A stretch of 64,000 nt of DNA. Origin: JACMNW01 sp031406155. GTDB lineage: Bacteria; Pseudomonadota; Alphaproteobacteria; Rhodobacterales; Rhodobacteraceae. Where the stretch lies: NCBI GenBank assembly GCA_031406155.1, contig JANOGW010000059.1, positions 1-64,000 on the forward strand, given 5' to 3'. Made by a program: the position numbers and the translations under genes. Of the stretch, positions 7,840 to 17,089 are shown piece by piece (the stretch's first letter is position 1; every line of letters begins with the position of its first letter). The notes below the pieces were generated by a model. That model did no database searches and was not told the origin of the DNA. It saw only the letters and a program-made list of their open reading frames with translations.

Positions 7840-9425
7840 CCAGCCTGCCGCGTCTGTTGGAGAGGGGCCGCATCGGGGATGCGGTCCTGATCCCGCTGCT
7901 GGGGGTGGGTCAGGCACTGGCCTTAGGGGTCGGTGCATTTGCCATGCGAGATGCCTTTGCGGCCCTGCACGCTGGTGGCAGCCCAACCGCAGATATACTT
8001 GCGACGCTGGTGGGGGCCGGACTGACCGCCGCAGGGATCGAAGTGCTGTCGCGCCAGCGGTCCGAGGCGCTGGGGCAAAGTTACGCCCTGTCCCTGCGCC
8101 ACACCCTTTATGACCATCTGGCCGGTATGAACCGGCGCGAGGTGGCGGGACGGCGTATCGGTGCCTTGTCCTTGCGGTTTGTCGGCGATTTGTCGGCGGC
8201 GCGCGGCTGGTTCGGGCGTGGCGTGTCGCGGCTTATGTCGGCTGTGGTTGTGCTGCCGGGTGCGGCACTCGTGCTTTACCTGCTCAATCCGCTATTGGCG
8301 GCTGTTGCCACGCTGCCGATCGTTGTGTCCCTGGCGGCCATGCTGACACTGGCCATCGGGCTGGAGGCGCGCCATCGCAGCCTGAGCGGCCAGCGCGCCA
8401 GCATATCCATCGCAATGATGGAACGGATCGCCATCGCGCCAGATCTGGACCTGTTGGAACGCACCGATCATGAACTGGCGGCCTTGGCCGATGATGGTGC
8501 GATCCTGCGGCGCAGCGCCGTCGCACGAATTACCCGGGTCGGGTTGTTGCGGATGTTGCCGCAGGCGGGCTCTGCAATCGCAGGGGCCGCCATGCTGTGG
8601 GTCGCCGGATGGTCTGGCGCATCGCCAAGCGAAACCGCTGCCGGGCTGGCGGTACTTGGCATTCTGATGATCCCGTTGCGCGAATTTGCCGATGTCTGGG
8701 ATCAGTTCTGTGCCTGGCGTGTGGCGCGGGAAAAGGCGTTGGCACTGCTGGCCCGCCCAAGCGCGCGCCGCCGCATCGCACCGCGGGGTCATCCGGTCTC
8801 GGTTCGTCTTGTCGGCCTGAACCTGGGCCTGCGCCGGATCGACGCTGAGGTGCCCGCTGGCGCGCTGGCCCTGATCACCGGCCCGCAAGGCAGCAGCAAA
8901 TCCGATCTTGGCCATCTGATCGCCGGGCTGGATCGCAGCCCCGAGGGCACGCTGCTGTACGACGGCTTGCCCGCGCCGTTGCCGCGCATCGTGCACGTTG
9001 GCGACCGACCCATCGTCATTCAGGGCAGTCTGCGCCGCGCACTGACCTTGGGCATCGACCCCCGCCCGAAACGGCAGGCCATCGAGAAGGCCGCCCGTTC
9101 GTTCGGCCTGACCCCCCTGATGACCCGGCTTGATGGCCTTCTGGGCCGGATCGGCGAGGCCGCGCGCACCGCGTCCGACAGCGAGGCTTTGCGGCTGGAC
9201 CTGACCCATGCGGCACTGATGCGGCACGATGTCATCGTGATCGATTCGGCGCGGCTGAGGTCCGATCCCGACCGGGCCGCGCTGCTGCGCAACCTGCGGC
9301 AGCTGACTGATTGCACGCTGCTACTCATAGGGCAAATCACCCCCGATATTGCCTGCGACATGGTCATCGATCTTGCGGAATTCCCCATCACACCCGCCAC
9401 CGATGCGAAAGTGTTTCCACAATGA
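7836..9425 (+). CDS. ABC exporter-like protein with a degenerate nucleotide-binding domain
   Basis: Half-size ABC protein of 529 residues: a membrane domain (about 15-290, with a type I exporter-like pattern) fused to a nucleotide-binding domain (about 320-515). The Walker A is GPQGSSKS (349-356), with Ser in place of the invariant Gly before Lys-Ser. The Q-loop position reads HVGDRPIVIQGSLR with no Gln, the LSGGQ signature is absent, Walker B is VIVID followed by Ser instead of the catalytic Glu, and the switch His is missing. Nucleotide binding may survive; normal ATP hydrolysis looks unlikely in a homodimer. The start overlaps the preceding DUF1611-like gene by four bases (ATGA). The histidine kinase reading frame starts 18 bases downstream, suggesting a shared operon. 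Confidence 0.75.
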   Translation: MTSLPRLLERGRIGDAVLIPLLGVGQALALGVGAFAMRDAFAALHAGGSPTADILATLVGAGLTAAGIEVLSRQRSEALGQSYALSLRHTLYDHLAGMNRREVAGRRIGALSLRFVGDLSAARGWFGRGVSRLMSAVVVLPGAALVLYLLNPLLAAVATLPIVVSLAAMLTLAIGLEARHRSLSGQRASISIAMMERIAIAPDLDLLERTDHELAALADDGAILRRSAVARITRVGLLRMLPQAGSAIAGAAMLWVAGWSGASPSETAAGLAVLGILMIPLREFADVWDQFCAWRVAREKALALLARPSARRRIAPRGHPVSVRLVGLNLGLRRIDAEVPAGALALITGPQGSSKSDLGHLIAGLDRSPEGTLLYDGLPAPLPRIVHVGDRPIVIQGSLRRALTLGIDPRPKRQAIEKAARSFGLTPLMTRLDGLLGRIGEAARTASDSEALRLDLTHAALMRHDVIVIDSARLRSDPDRAALLRNLRQLTDCTLLLIGQITPDIACDMVIDLAEFPITPATDAKVFPQ

Positions 9426-9443
9426 ACCGACAGCATTAGCATC

Positions 9444-11039
9444 ATGCGCATGCGAATTTCGGCGCTGACCTCGATCTTTTTCGGCCTGCTCGTTGCCGCC
9501 ACCATCGGAAGCGGCGCGCTGACGTTGTGGCACAGTACGCAAGGCCGCGTGTGGGACCAGCGGATCGCGCTCGCGCAGGCGTCGTTCGCCGAACACCTGA
9601 AACTGCAATCCAATATCTACCAGTTGTTCAAGCAACACGGCGATGCCTTGCTTCTGGGCGACCGTGATCGTGGCAAGTTGGAGGCTGCCCTGCGTGCGCG
9701 TATCACCGCCAATCTTACTTAAATTCGCCGCATCATCGGTCACGAAATTGATCTGGTGGGCGAGGAAGAGATCGACGAACTGGAATTGTTGTCGCGGATT
9801 GAAACCAAGGTCCAGACCCTGACGCGCACATTGGTCAACCTGAACGGGATCACCGACCCAGCCGACGCAGACCAGCGCCGGACCACGCTGACCGAGATTC
9901 TGGACGGCGAGATCGATGACAACCTTGCCCTTGTCATCAACGAGGCGCTGGAGGGCGAACGCATAGAGGTTTCCGAAACTCTGGCGGAAGCCGAGATCTT
10001 CCGCAACCGCATCCGTCAGGTCGTGATCGCCATCATGTTCGCAGTCGTGCTCATGGCAGGGATGGCCGGATGGACCTACCGCAAACTGGTAGTGCGGCCG
10101 ACCATGCAGCTACTGGTCAAGATCGAGGCGTTCCGGGCCGGTCGAAGCCGCACTGCAGGCCGTATCAGCGGCGCATGGGAACTGCGGCAACTTGACCACG
10201 TGCTGGATACGATGATCGCCGCTTTGGATCAACGCGAACTGAGCAGTCAGGAGCAAACCCAGCTATTGGAAGGGGCAGTGCAGGCGCGGACCAGCGAACT
10301 CGGCCGCGTCCTGACCCAGATCGAACAATCCGAAGCTGCCCGCCGACAGATGATGGCCGATGTCAGCCATGAATTGCGCACCCCGCTGACCGTTATCCAA
10401 GGCGAGGCAGATGTGTCCTTGCGCGGGTCGGTCAAGACCGCAGAGATTTACCGTGAATCGCTGTCTCGCATCCGCGAGACGGCCCGGCATGCCAACCATG
10501 TCGTCGATGATCTGCTGCTGATTGCCCGGCAAGAATCTGGCAAGCTGCGCCTTGATCTGCGCGAGGTCGATCTGTGCACGATCCTGCGCGAAACCGCAGC
10601 ACTTCTCCCGCGCGCAGTGACACTTGAGACGTCGCTGCCGCAAGCCATCACAATGGCCGATCCGATGCGGATCCGGCAATGCCTGCTCGCATTGTTCCAA
10701 AATGCCAAACGGTATGGTGGCGGCATGATCTGGGCGCGGGTTGAACCAGCTGCGAACGGCTTTGCGATCATCGTCGAAGACAACGGCGCAGGGATGGGGG
10801 ACGCCGAAAAGGCGCAGGCGTTTGACCGGTTCTTTCGCGGCTCGAACGCGGCGCAACCCGAAATCGACGGCACCGGCCTTGGCCTGCCGATTGTCCGCGC
10901 GATTGCCCGCGCGCATGACGGGTCTGTCACGCTGGAAGACCGCGAAGGCGGCGGTCTGCGGGTCGTGATGGTGCTTGCTGCCGACCGGCCGATTTGCTTG
11001 GTCTGGAACAGCGACATGAAGGGTGTCGCACAGCGTTGA
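9444..11039 (+). pseudogene. Sensor histidine kinase interrupted by an in-frame TAA
   Basis: A single frame from 9444 to 11039 encodes a complete membrane sensor kinase except for TAA at 9720-9722 (codon 93). Before it come a start, a membrane segment (FFGLLVAATIGSGALTL) and part of a periplasmic domain. After it the same frame continues without a gap through a second membrane segment, a HAMP-like linker, the phospho-acceptor motif VSHELRTPL, the N box LFQNAKRYGGG, the G1 box EDNGAGMG and the G2 box GTGLGLPIV. No frameshift is needed, so one base substitution explains the break. A shorter product from an internal GTG (9756) would keep the kinase core. It precedes an intact response regulator, its expected partner. 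Confidence 0.8.
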
Positions 11040-11186
11040 TCCGCAGCGGTCTGATCCGGCGCACGAACGCTGCCAGAAGAAATACGTGGGTAACGGAACA
11101 GAAGCGCGCAAGCAACGTTATCTCGTTGAGCGAAAGCAGCATGATGTTTGAAGAAGACATTTTCCTGCTCTCGTTTCGGAGTGGTC

Positions 11187-11231
11187 GCGTGATTGTTGAG
11201 GAAAACCGGTACCCACTTTTCCTCATCACGC
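11187..11231. repeat. Imperfect palindromic intergenic element
   Basis: Nested inverted repeat: GCGTGAT (11187-11193) pairs with ATCACGC (11225-11231), and GAGGAAAA (11198-11205) pairs with TTTTCCTC (11217-11224), leaving an 11-base loop. It sits between the broken kinase and the response regulator, ending about 20 bases before the regulator start. It resembles the short extragenic palindromes dispersed in alphaproteobacterial genomes, but only one copy is in this window, so that identity is inference. Confidence 0.5.
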
Positions 11232-11253
11232 TCTAGCGTCGAGAAGTGAAGAC

Positions 11254-11925
11254 ATGAATATCCTGTTGGTGGAAGACGAAGTCCGCGTGGCCGATTTCAT
11301 CCGACGCGGTCTCGCCGCCGAAGGCTGGGCCATCACGCATGTGGGGGATGGCGAAACGGTCCTTGAGATGCTGGCTGACGCCTCGTTCGATGCGATCATT
11401 CTTGACCTCATGCTGCCGGGCATCAGTGGTCAGGATGTCTGCCGCAAACTGCGCGCCCGCGCCAATACCACACCAGTTCTGATGCTCAGCGCACTTGACA
11501 GCACGGACGAGCGTGTCGCAGGGCTGAAACTTGGCGCAGACGACTACCTGCCCAAGCCCTTCGAGTTCGACGAACTTGTCGCGCGGCTGGAGGCCCTGCA
11601 CCGCCGCACGCAGCAGTTTCGGCAGCGGCAGGACGCGAACCTGCTGGAATGCAATGGCGTTACGTTCGACAAACGGTCGCTGAAAGTCCTGATCGATGGC
11701 AATCCGATCGACCTCACGGGCAAAGAACGTGAAGTCCTTCTGCTATTGATGTCCGGCACCGGCCGCGTCCATTCCCGCGAACGGATCCTCAATTCCGTCT
11801 GGGGTATCGGGGCCGACCAACTGACCAACATCGTTGATGTCTATGTCGGTCGGTTACGGCGCAAGCTGCTAGGTCACGGACACAGAATTGTCACGCTACG
11901 CAACGTGGGATACCCGTTCGACTGA
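11254..11925 (+). CDS. OmpR/PhoB-family response regulator
   Basis: Two-domain DNA-binding regulator of 223 residues. The receiver domain (1-115) has the acidic pair Glu7-Asp8, the phosphorylation site Asp51 in IILDLMLPG and the conserved Lys in DYLPKPF. The C-terminal winged helix (about 130-223) has LTGKEREVLLLLM and DVYVGRLRRKL, typical of the OmpR type. It is intact, while the sensor kinase frame upstream is broken. If that kinase is truly non-functional, this regulator would be an orphan or answer to another kinase. It is separated from the kinase by 214 bases including a palindromic element that could affect its expression. Confidence 0.92.
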   Translation: MNILLVEDEVRVADFIRRGLAAEGWAITHVGDGETVLEMLADASFDAIILDLMLPGISGQDVCRKLRARANTTPVLMLSALDSTDERVAGLKLGADDYLPKPFEFDELVARLEALHRRTQQFRQRQDANLLECNGVTFDKRSLKVLIDGNPIDLTGKEREVLLLLMSGTGRVHSRERILNSVWGIGADQLTNIVDVYVGRLRRKLLGHGHRIVTLRNVGYPFD

Positions 11926-12116
11926 CGCGGGGTTTTAATCGCGCGGCATCGCCATGGGGTCAATGAAGCGGCGGCGATGGCCGCGGGCATGGGCCGAAGT
12001 CTTCCCCCTTTCCTTTGGGCCGAATGCCAAGTTCGAACGGGCGGGCAAAGACTGCGCGCCCGTCTTCAAAGTGGTGCAGTCACCGTTTGCTAGACAATGT
12101 CGAGGCTGGGAATATA

Positions 12117-12575
12117 TTAGAACTTCAACGTGTTACCGGCGTCAAGCGGGCCGAACACTCCGGCTAGAAGCATGCTGTCACCACCTGCCGACACTTCGGT
12201 GCCCGCCGCCGTCACCGTGAACGTCACGTCCAGCGCCGTCAGACCCAGCGCCGCATCGAAGACGATCATGTCACCGTTGCTTGCATCGAAATCTGTCACC
12301 GTGTCGCCACCCGGCCCGAACACGAACTGGTCGCCGTCCGCGCCACCGGTCAGCATGTCGGCACCGGCCCAGCCATCCAGCACATCACTGCCACTGCCGC
12401 CGTTCAGAATGTCGGCGTCAGCGCCGCCAACCAACCGGTCGCTGCCCTCGTCACCCGACAGGACATCAAGGCCGGCGCCGCCAACCAAGACGTCAGACCC
12501 GTCGCCGCCGCCGAGCGTATCGTTGCCACCTGCGCCATCGATAAAGTCGTTTCCGGCAAAGGTAACTGTGGGCAT
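12117..12575 (-). CDS. Small RTX-type calcium-binding repeat protein
   Basis: Protein of 152 residues made mostly of glycine- and aspartate-rich nonapeptide repeats of the GGxGxDxLxG type (residues about 10-85: for example GGNDTLGGG, GGAGLDVLSG, GGSGSDVLDG). Such repeats form a calcium-binding beta-roll. The C-terminal half (FVFGPGGDTVTDFDASNGD onward) matches the segment that usually closes RTX domains before the type I secretion signal. It has no enzymatic domain and is very short for the family. A ribosome site AGGGGGAT lies just before the ATG. No type I secretion genes are nearby. Export through a distant type I system is inference. Confidence 0.8.
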   Translation of the reverse strand: MPTVTFAGNDFIDGAGGNDTLGGGDGSDVLVGGAGLDVLSGDEGSDRLVGGADADILNGGSGSDVLDGWAGADMLTGGADGDQFVFGPGGDTVTDFDASNGDMIVFDAALGLTALDVTFTVTAAGTEVSAGGDSMLLAGVFGPLDAGNTLKF

Positions 12576-13027
12576 GCTATCCCCCTGAGGATGTGTCGCA
12601 TCGCATGCTTTCGAGGCGACTTGTGCCGGAAACCCAACGCTATTCCTAACATCCGCTCAGTGTCCTGAACGCCGAACGAACGTTGGATGACTAGCAAACA
12701 GACCAACCGTCGTGACGTACTCGCCGAAATTCGGACACTGGTGGGCAAGCCCAATGATCCTGTTTCCAGTGCAGCGGTCGCGACATTGGGCCGCCAACCT
12801 CGCCACGGGTCCCGACGCGAAGGATGGGACTATCGTTCCGGCAAGATGGCACCGCCTGGTCGGTTTCGCCCTTGCTGTCACCGGATGCCCCTTTTCGTAT
12901 CAGATCGATTGTTCCTGATCGACGGGTTACCCATATCCATGCCATCCGAACCGCAACGTCGTCCTGCGGCGATAGTGCTCTTCTTGGTATGCTATCCCTC
13001 GGGTATACCCCCCTCAAAGGAAATCTG
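12576..13027. other. Intergenic region upstream of the FtsX-type ABC genes
   Basis: About 450 bases between divergent genes with no recognisable protein. The palindrome GGGTATACCC lies at 13001-13010 followed by a C run, just before the ribosome site AAAGGA (about 13016-13021) of the ATPase gene. It could be an operator, but it is too short to name a regulator. Confidence 0.4.
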
Positions 13028-13678
13028 ATGCTGCTTTGCCTGCGTGATGTGACAAAGACCTTTCCGGGGGCCGAAGCGGCGGTGCTGCGTGGCGTTTCGC
13101 TGACCATGAACGCGGGCGAGATGCTAGCGCTGACGGGCGAGTCCGGCTCAGGCAAAAGCACGCTGCTGCATATTGTGGGTGGGCTGGATACGGCCGACAG
13201 TGGTGTCGTGGCGATCGAAGGCACCGACCTTACGCCACTGGACGACGTGGGCCGGGCAGCCTTGCGGCGGGGCACCGTTGGGGTGATTTTCCAGCAATTC
13301 AATCTGATCCCATCGCTTACAGTGTCAGCCAATATCGCGTTTCAGGCGCGCCTTGCAGGGCGCCACGACCCTGACCGTGCCAACGTTTTGGCGATGCGTC
13401 TGGGCCTTGGCGATCATCTGGCCAAATACCCGGAACAGCTATCGGGTGGACAACAGCAGCGCGTGGCGATTGCGCGCACGCTGGCACCGCTGCCAAAGCT
13501 GATCCTGGCGGATGAGCCAACGGGTAACCTTGATGAAGCGACGGCTGATACCGTGTTTGCACTGCTTTGCGAACTGGCGGCGGAAACCGGGGCAGGCCTG
13601 ATCCTGGTCACCCATTCCGAACGGTTGGCCACCCGCATGGGCCGCCGGTTGCATCTGCGGGGCGGGCAATTGTCGTGA
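13028..13678 (+). CDS. ABC transporter ATPase, LolD/MacB type
   Basis: Cytoplasmic ATPase of 216 residues powering an FtsX-family permease, probably handling a lipid or lipoprotein-like cargo or doing mechanical work on the envelope. It shows Walker A GESGSGKST (37-45), the Q-loop in IFQQFNLIPSLT, signature LSGGQQQRVAIAR (about 138-150), Walker B LILADEPTGNLD and the switch His in LVTHSE. The ATG at 13028 follows AAAGGA; frames further upstream have no ribosome site. The TGA overlaps the GTG start of the permease, so the two are translationally coupled. The family is mechanotransmission ABC; the substrate is not known. Confidence 0.92.
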   Translation: MLLCLRDVTKTFPGAEAAVLRGVSLTMNAGEMLALTGESGSGKSTLLHIVGGLDTADSGVVAIEGTDLTPLDDVGRAALRRGTVGVIFQQFNLIPSLTVSANIAFQARLAGRHDPDRANVLAMRLGLGDHLAKYPEQLSGGQQQRVAIARTLAPLPKLILADEPTGNLDEATADTVFALLCELAAETGAGLILVTHSERLATRMGRRLHLRGGQLS

Positions 13679-16062
13679 CGGCCATCATCTTTTCCGCGCT
13701 GGTCAGCCATTGGCGGCGCAGCCCCTTGCAACTGGTAACGCTTCTGGCCGGGCTGGCCTTGGGAACGGCGCTGTGGTCGGGCGTGCAGGCTATCAATGCC
13801 GAGGCGCGGGCAAGCTATGATGCGGCGGCGGCCACCTTGGGGGAAGGCAGCTTTGCCCAGATCACCGCGCGGGACGGCAGCGCCATTCCGCAGCAGGTCT
13901 ACATTGCGCTGCGGCGGGCAGGATGGAACGTCTCGCCGGTGATTGAAGGAGAACGCGGGGCGGTGCGGATTATAGGGATCGATCCGCTGACTGCTCCGGG
14001 GGGCATCGCCCCGGTTCCGATGACCGGCGGCGTTGACCTTGGCGCATTCCTGTCGGGCGCGGGGCAGGTCTTTGCACGTGCAGACACATTGACCCTGCTG
14101 CCGGACACCGGCGCGCAGGGTGTGGTCGCACCGGACACCGCCCCCAACACGGCCGTCACCGATATCGGGCTGGCCCAGCGCCTGCTGAACCGCGACGGGC
14201 AGATCGACCGCCTTCTTGTGTCGCCCATCCAGCCGATCACCCGGCGACCGCTGGCCGAGGTAGCACCCGATCTGATCGAAACCGCACCGCAGGATGGCAG
14301 CGATGTCGCGCGGCTGACCGACAGCTTCCATTTGAACCTGACGGCATTCGGGCTGCTGTCGTTCGCGGTGGGGTTGTTCATCGTGCACGGGGCCATTGGT
14401 CTTGCGTTCGAACAGCGTCGGCCAATGGTGCGCACGTTGCGGGCCTTGGGTGCACCCCTGCGGCGATTGATTGCCCTAATGGCGGCAGAGCTTGCGGTTC
14501 TGGCCCTTGTGGCGGGTGCCATCGGCGTGGGGCTCGGCTATGTCGTGGCAGCGGCGCTGTTGCCCGACGTGGCGGCAACTCTGCGCGGGCTGTACGGGGC
14601 CGAGGTGTCAGGGCAACTGACCCTGCGCCCGGTCTGGTGGTTGTCGGGGCTGGCGATTGCAATGGGGGGCACGGCAGTTGCGGCCAGCGGTGCGCTGTGG
14701 TCGCTGGCACGGATGCCGCTTCTGGCGGGCGCGCAGCCTCGGGCATGGGCCATGGCCCGGCAGGGCCCCGCACAGGTGGTGCTGTCGGGCGGGCTTTTGG
14801 CGCTGTCGGGGGTGCTTGCAGTTTCGGGGCAAGGGCTGACGGCAGGGTTTGTCATGTTGGGGGCACTGCTGGTCGGCGGGGCGCTTGCCTTGCCACCGCT
14901 TTTGTCGCTGATGCTGCGGCTGGGAGAGGCGCGTGCGCGTGGGCCGGTCACGCAGTGGTTCTGGGCCGATACGCGCCAACAGCTGCCGGGCTTGTCGCTG
15001 GCACTGATGGCGTTGTTGCTTGCAATGGCAGCGAATGTCGGCGTGTCCACCATGGTGTCGTCCTTCCGGTTGACCTTCACCGGCTTTCTGGATCAGCGAC
15101 TGGCATCCGAACTTTATGTCTCTGCCACCGACGCCACGCAAGCCGCTGCAATCATTGCGCTGGCTGAAGGGCGGACAGATGCGGTCCTTCCGATCCTGTC
15201 GGTCGACCAGCAGGTCGCAGGCCAGCCCGCCCAGATCTACGGCGCGCGCGATCATGCCACCTATCGCGACAACTGGCAGTTGCTGCGCGCGGTGCCCGGT
15301 GTCTGGGACGCCTTGGCGCGTGGCGAAGGCGTGCTGGTCAATGAACAACTGTACCGTCGGGCGGGGCTAGACCTTGGGGCCGAGGTTCCCATTACCCCGG
15401 GCGTCAACCTGCCGGTGCTGGGCGTCTATGGCGATTATGGCAACCCGGTAGGTCAGGTCATCGCGACCGAGACGGTTTTCCTGCGTCATTTCCCGACGGT
15501 GACGGCCTTGCGCTTCGGGCTGCGCGTGGACCCTGCACAGGTTGATACCTTGCGCGCCACCCTTCGTGATCAGGCTGGCGTCGCCGACAGCGCGATGGTC
15601 GATCAGGCGTCGATCAAGGCGCTGTCGCTATCGGTGTTCGAGCAGACATTCACCGTGACCACGGCGCTGAACATCCTGACCCTCGCGGTGGCGGGCTTTG
15701 CGATATTGATGAGCCTGCTGACGCTGGCCGCCATGCGTCTGCCGCAGCTGGCCCCGGTCTGGGCGCTTGGGTTGACACGGCGAAGACTTGCGGTGTTGGA
15801 CCTGATACGCGCGGTGGTATTGGCCGCGCTGACCGGGGCGCTGGCGCTGCCGCTGGGACTGGCACTGGCTTGGGCGCTGCTGACCGTTGTAAACGTGGAG
15901 GCGTTTGGCTGGCGCTTGCCGATGTATCTGTTTCCGCTGGATTATCTGCGTCTGGGTGCGCTTGCCCTGCTGGCCGCCGCGATTGCTGCACTGTGGCCGG
16001 CCTGGCGACTGTCACGGACGCCGCCGGCGCAACTGCTGGGGGTCTTCCGTCATGAACGTTAA
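13675..16062 (+). CDS. FtsX-like ABC transporter permease
   Basis: Inner-membrane permease of 795 residues. A membrane span sits at the N terminus, followed by a periplasmic domain (about 40-210), a first group of membrane segments with an FtsX domain (about 225-370), further hydrophobic segments, a second periplasmic stretch and a final FtsX domain of three spans (about 665-790). This duplicated layout is typical of the large permeases paired with a single LolD-like ATPase. I place the start at the GTG at 13675, overlapping the ATPase stop by four bases. Its 3' end overlaps the next gene by 11 bases. The neighbours suggest a DevC/AttF-type envelope export complex. Confidence 0.88.
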   Translation: MTAIIFSALVSHWRRSPLQLVTLLAGLALGTALWSGVQAINAEARASYDAAAATLGEGSFAQITARDGSAIPQQVYIALRRAGWNVSPVIEGERGAVRIIGIDPLTAPGGIAPVPMTGGVDLGAFLSGAGQVFARADTLTLLPDTGAQGVVAPDTAPNTAVTDIGLAQRLLNRDGQIDRLLVSPIQPITRRPLAEVAPDLIETAPQDGSDVARLTDSFHLNLTAFGLLSFAVGLFIVHGAIGLAFEQRRPMVRTLRALGAPLRRLIALMAAELAVLALVAGAIGVGLGYVVAAALLPDVAATLRGLYGAEVSGQLTLRPVWWLSGLAIAMGGTAVAASGALWSLARMPLLAGAQPRAWAMARQGPAQVVLSGGLLALSGVLAVSGQGLTAGFVMLGALLVGGALALPPLLSLMLRLGEARARGPVTQWFWADTRQQLPGLSLALMALLLAMAANVGVSTMVSSFRLTFTGFLDQRLASELYVSATDATQAAAIIALAEGRTDAVLPILSVDQQVAGQPAQIYGARDHATYRDNWQLLRAVPGVWDALARGEGVLVNEQLYRRAGLDLGAEVPITPGVNLPVLGVYGDYGNPVGQVIATETVFLRHFPTVTALRFGLRVDPAQVDTLRATLRDQAGVADSAMVDQASIKALSLSVFEQTFTVTTALNILTLAVAGFAILMSLLTLAAMRLPQLAPVWALGLTRRRLAVLDLIRAVVLAALTGALALPLGLALAWALLTVVNVEAFGWRLPMYLFPLDYLRLGALALLAAAIAALWPAWRLSRTPPAQLLGVFRHER

Positions 16063-17089
16063 GGTTATTCTGGTTCTGCTCTGGTTGCCGATCCAGGCTT
16101 TGGCACAGGGGTTTGCCGGGCTGGGTACCGACGGCGCGGGTTTCGCCCGTCCCGACCCGGATACGGCGCTGCAATTTCCGGCCGATCATGGCGCGCACCC
16201 GGCCTTTCGCATCGAATGGTGGTACGTGACGGCAAACATGACCGGGCCAGACGGCACACCATATGGGCTGCAATGGACGCTGTTCCGGTCGGCCCTCGCA
16301 CCCCGCGACGGGCAGGGCTGGGACACTCCGCAATTGTGGATGGGTCATGCCGCCGTGACATCGCCAGACGCCCATTTCGTGACCGAACGGCTGGCGCGGG
16401 GCGGCATTGGACAGGCGGGTGTTCAGGCAACACCCTTTGCCGCATGGATCGACAACTGGGTGATGGAAGGCCCGGACGTTGATCATTTGCGCCTTGCCGC
16501 CTCGGGGCCGGATTTCGCGTATGATGTCACGCTCACGGCCAAAGGCCCGTTGGTGCTGCATGGGCAGAACGGCTATTCGGTGAAATCGGCGGCCGGGCAG
16601 GCGAGCCATTATTTCTCGCAGCCGTTTTATCAACTGTCGGGCACACTGACCCTGCCCGATGGCGATATCCCGGTCACCGGCACCGCCTGGCTGGACCGGG
16701 AATGGTCATCGCAACCCCTTGCGCAGGATCAGACGGGATGGGACTGGTTTTCGCTGTCATTCGACAGTGGCGACAAACTGATGGGTTTCGTGTTGCGCGG
16801 TGACACGAATTACACCGCCGCGACATGGATCACCGCCAATGGCAACGCCACGGCCCTGCCCGACGGTGCTTTTGCTGCGACCCCGCTTTCCAATCACAAT
16901 GTCGCAGGGCGCGCGGTGCCGGTCAAATGGCGTGTCCGGCTGCCCGAACGGGGCGTTGATGTGACAGTCACCGCAGTGAACCCCAATGCTTGGATGACAA
17001 CATCAGTGCCCTATTGGGAAGGTCCAGTGACGATCTCGGGCAGCCATGGCGGGGCAGGATATCTGGAAATGACCGGCTATGATGACTGA
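16052..17089 (+). CDS. AttH/CrtC-like lipocalin-fold periplasmic protein
   Basis: Protein of 345 residues with a signal peptide (hydrophobic VILVLLWLPIQALA, probable cleavage after ALA). The mature part has the hallmark FRIEWWYVTA near residue 50, LDREWSSQ in the middle and WYWEGPV-like VPYWEGPVTISG near the end, typical of the AttH/carotenoid 1,2-hydratase-like lipocalin family. True CrtC works in carotenoid synthesis, but here the gene overlaps an FtsX-type permease, the usual context for AttH-like proteins, so an envelope lipid or export role is more likely. The ATG at 16052 is the only good start just before the signal peptide. Confidence 0.85.
   Translation: MNVKVILVLLWLPIQALAQGFAGLGTDGAGFARPDPDTALQFPADHGAHPAFRIEWWYVTANMTGPDGTPYGLQWTLFRSALAPRDGQGWDTPQLWMGHAAVTSPDAHFVTERLARGGIGQAGVQATPFAAWIDNWVMEGPDVDHLRLAASGPDFAYDVTLTAKGPLVLHGQNGYSVKSAAGQASHYFSQPFYQLSGTLTLPDGDIPVTGTAWLDREWSSQPLAQDQTGWDWFSLSFDSGDKLMGFVLRGDTNYTAATWITANGNATALPDGAFAATPLSNHNVAGRAVPVKWRVRLPERGVDVTVTAVNPNAWMTTSVPYWEGPVTISGSHGGAGYLEMTGYDD

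Noticed and set aside
8292..9227. Minus-strand ORF of 311 codons opposite the degenerate ABC gene
   Set aside because: Shadow frame in high-GC DNA; no ribosome site or domain, whereas the plus strand encodes an ABC protein.
13001..13010. GGGTATACCC as a CsoR-type copper operator
   Set aside because: A ten-base palindrome followed by a C run resembles half of such sites, but no CsoR, copper exporter or longer dyad is present.
12691..13332. Minus-strand ORF upstream of and into the LolD-like gene
   Set aside because: It overlaps an intact ATPase gene and shows no domain.
13414..14388. Minus-strand ORF of 324 codons opposite the ABC ATPase/permease junction
   Set aside because: It spans two coupled plus-strand genes and has low-complexity Arg/Gln composition.
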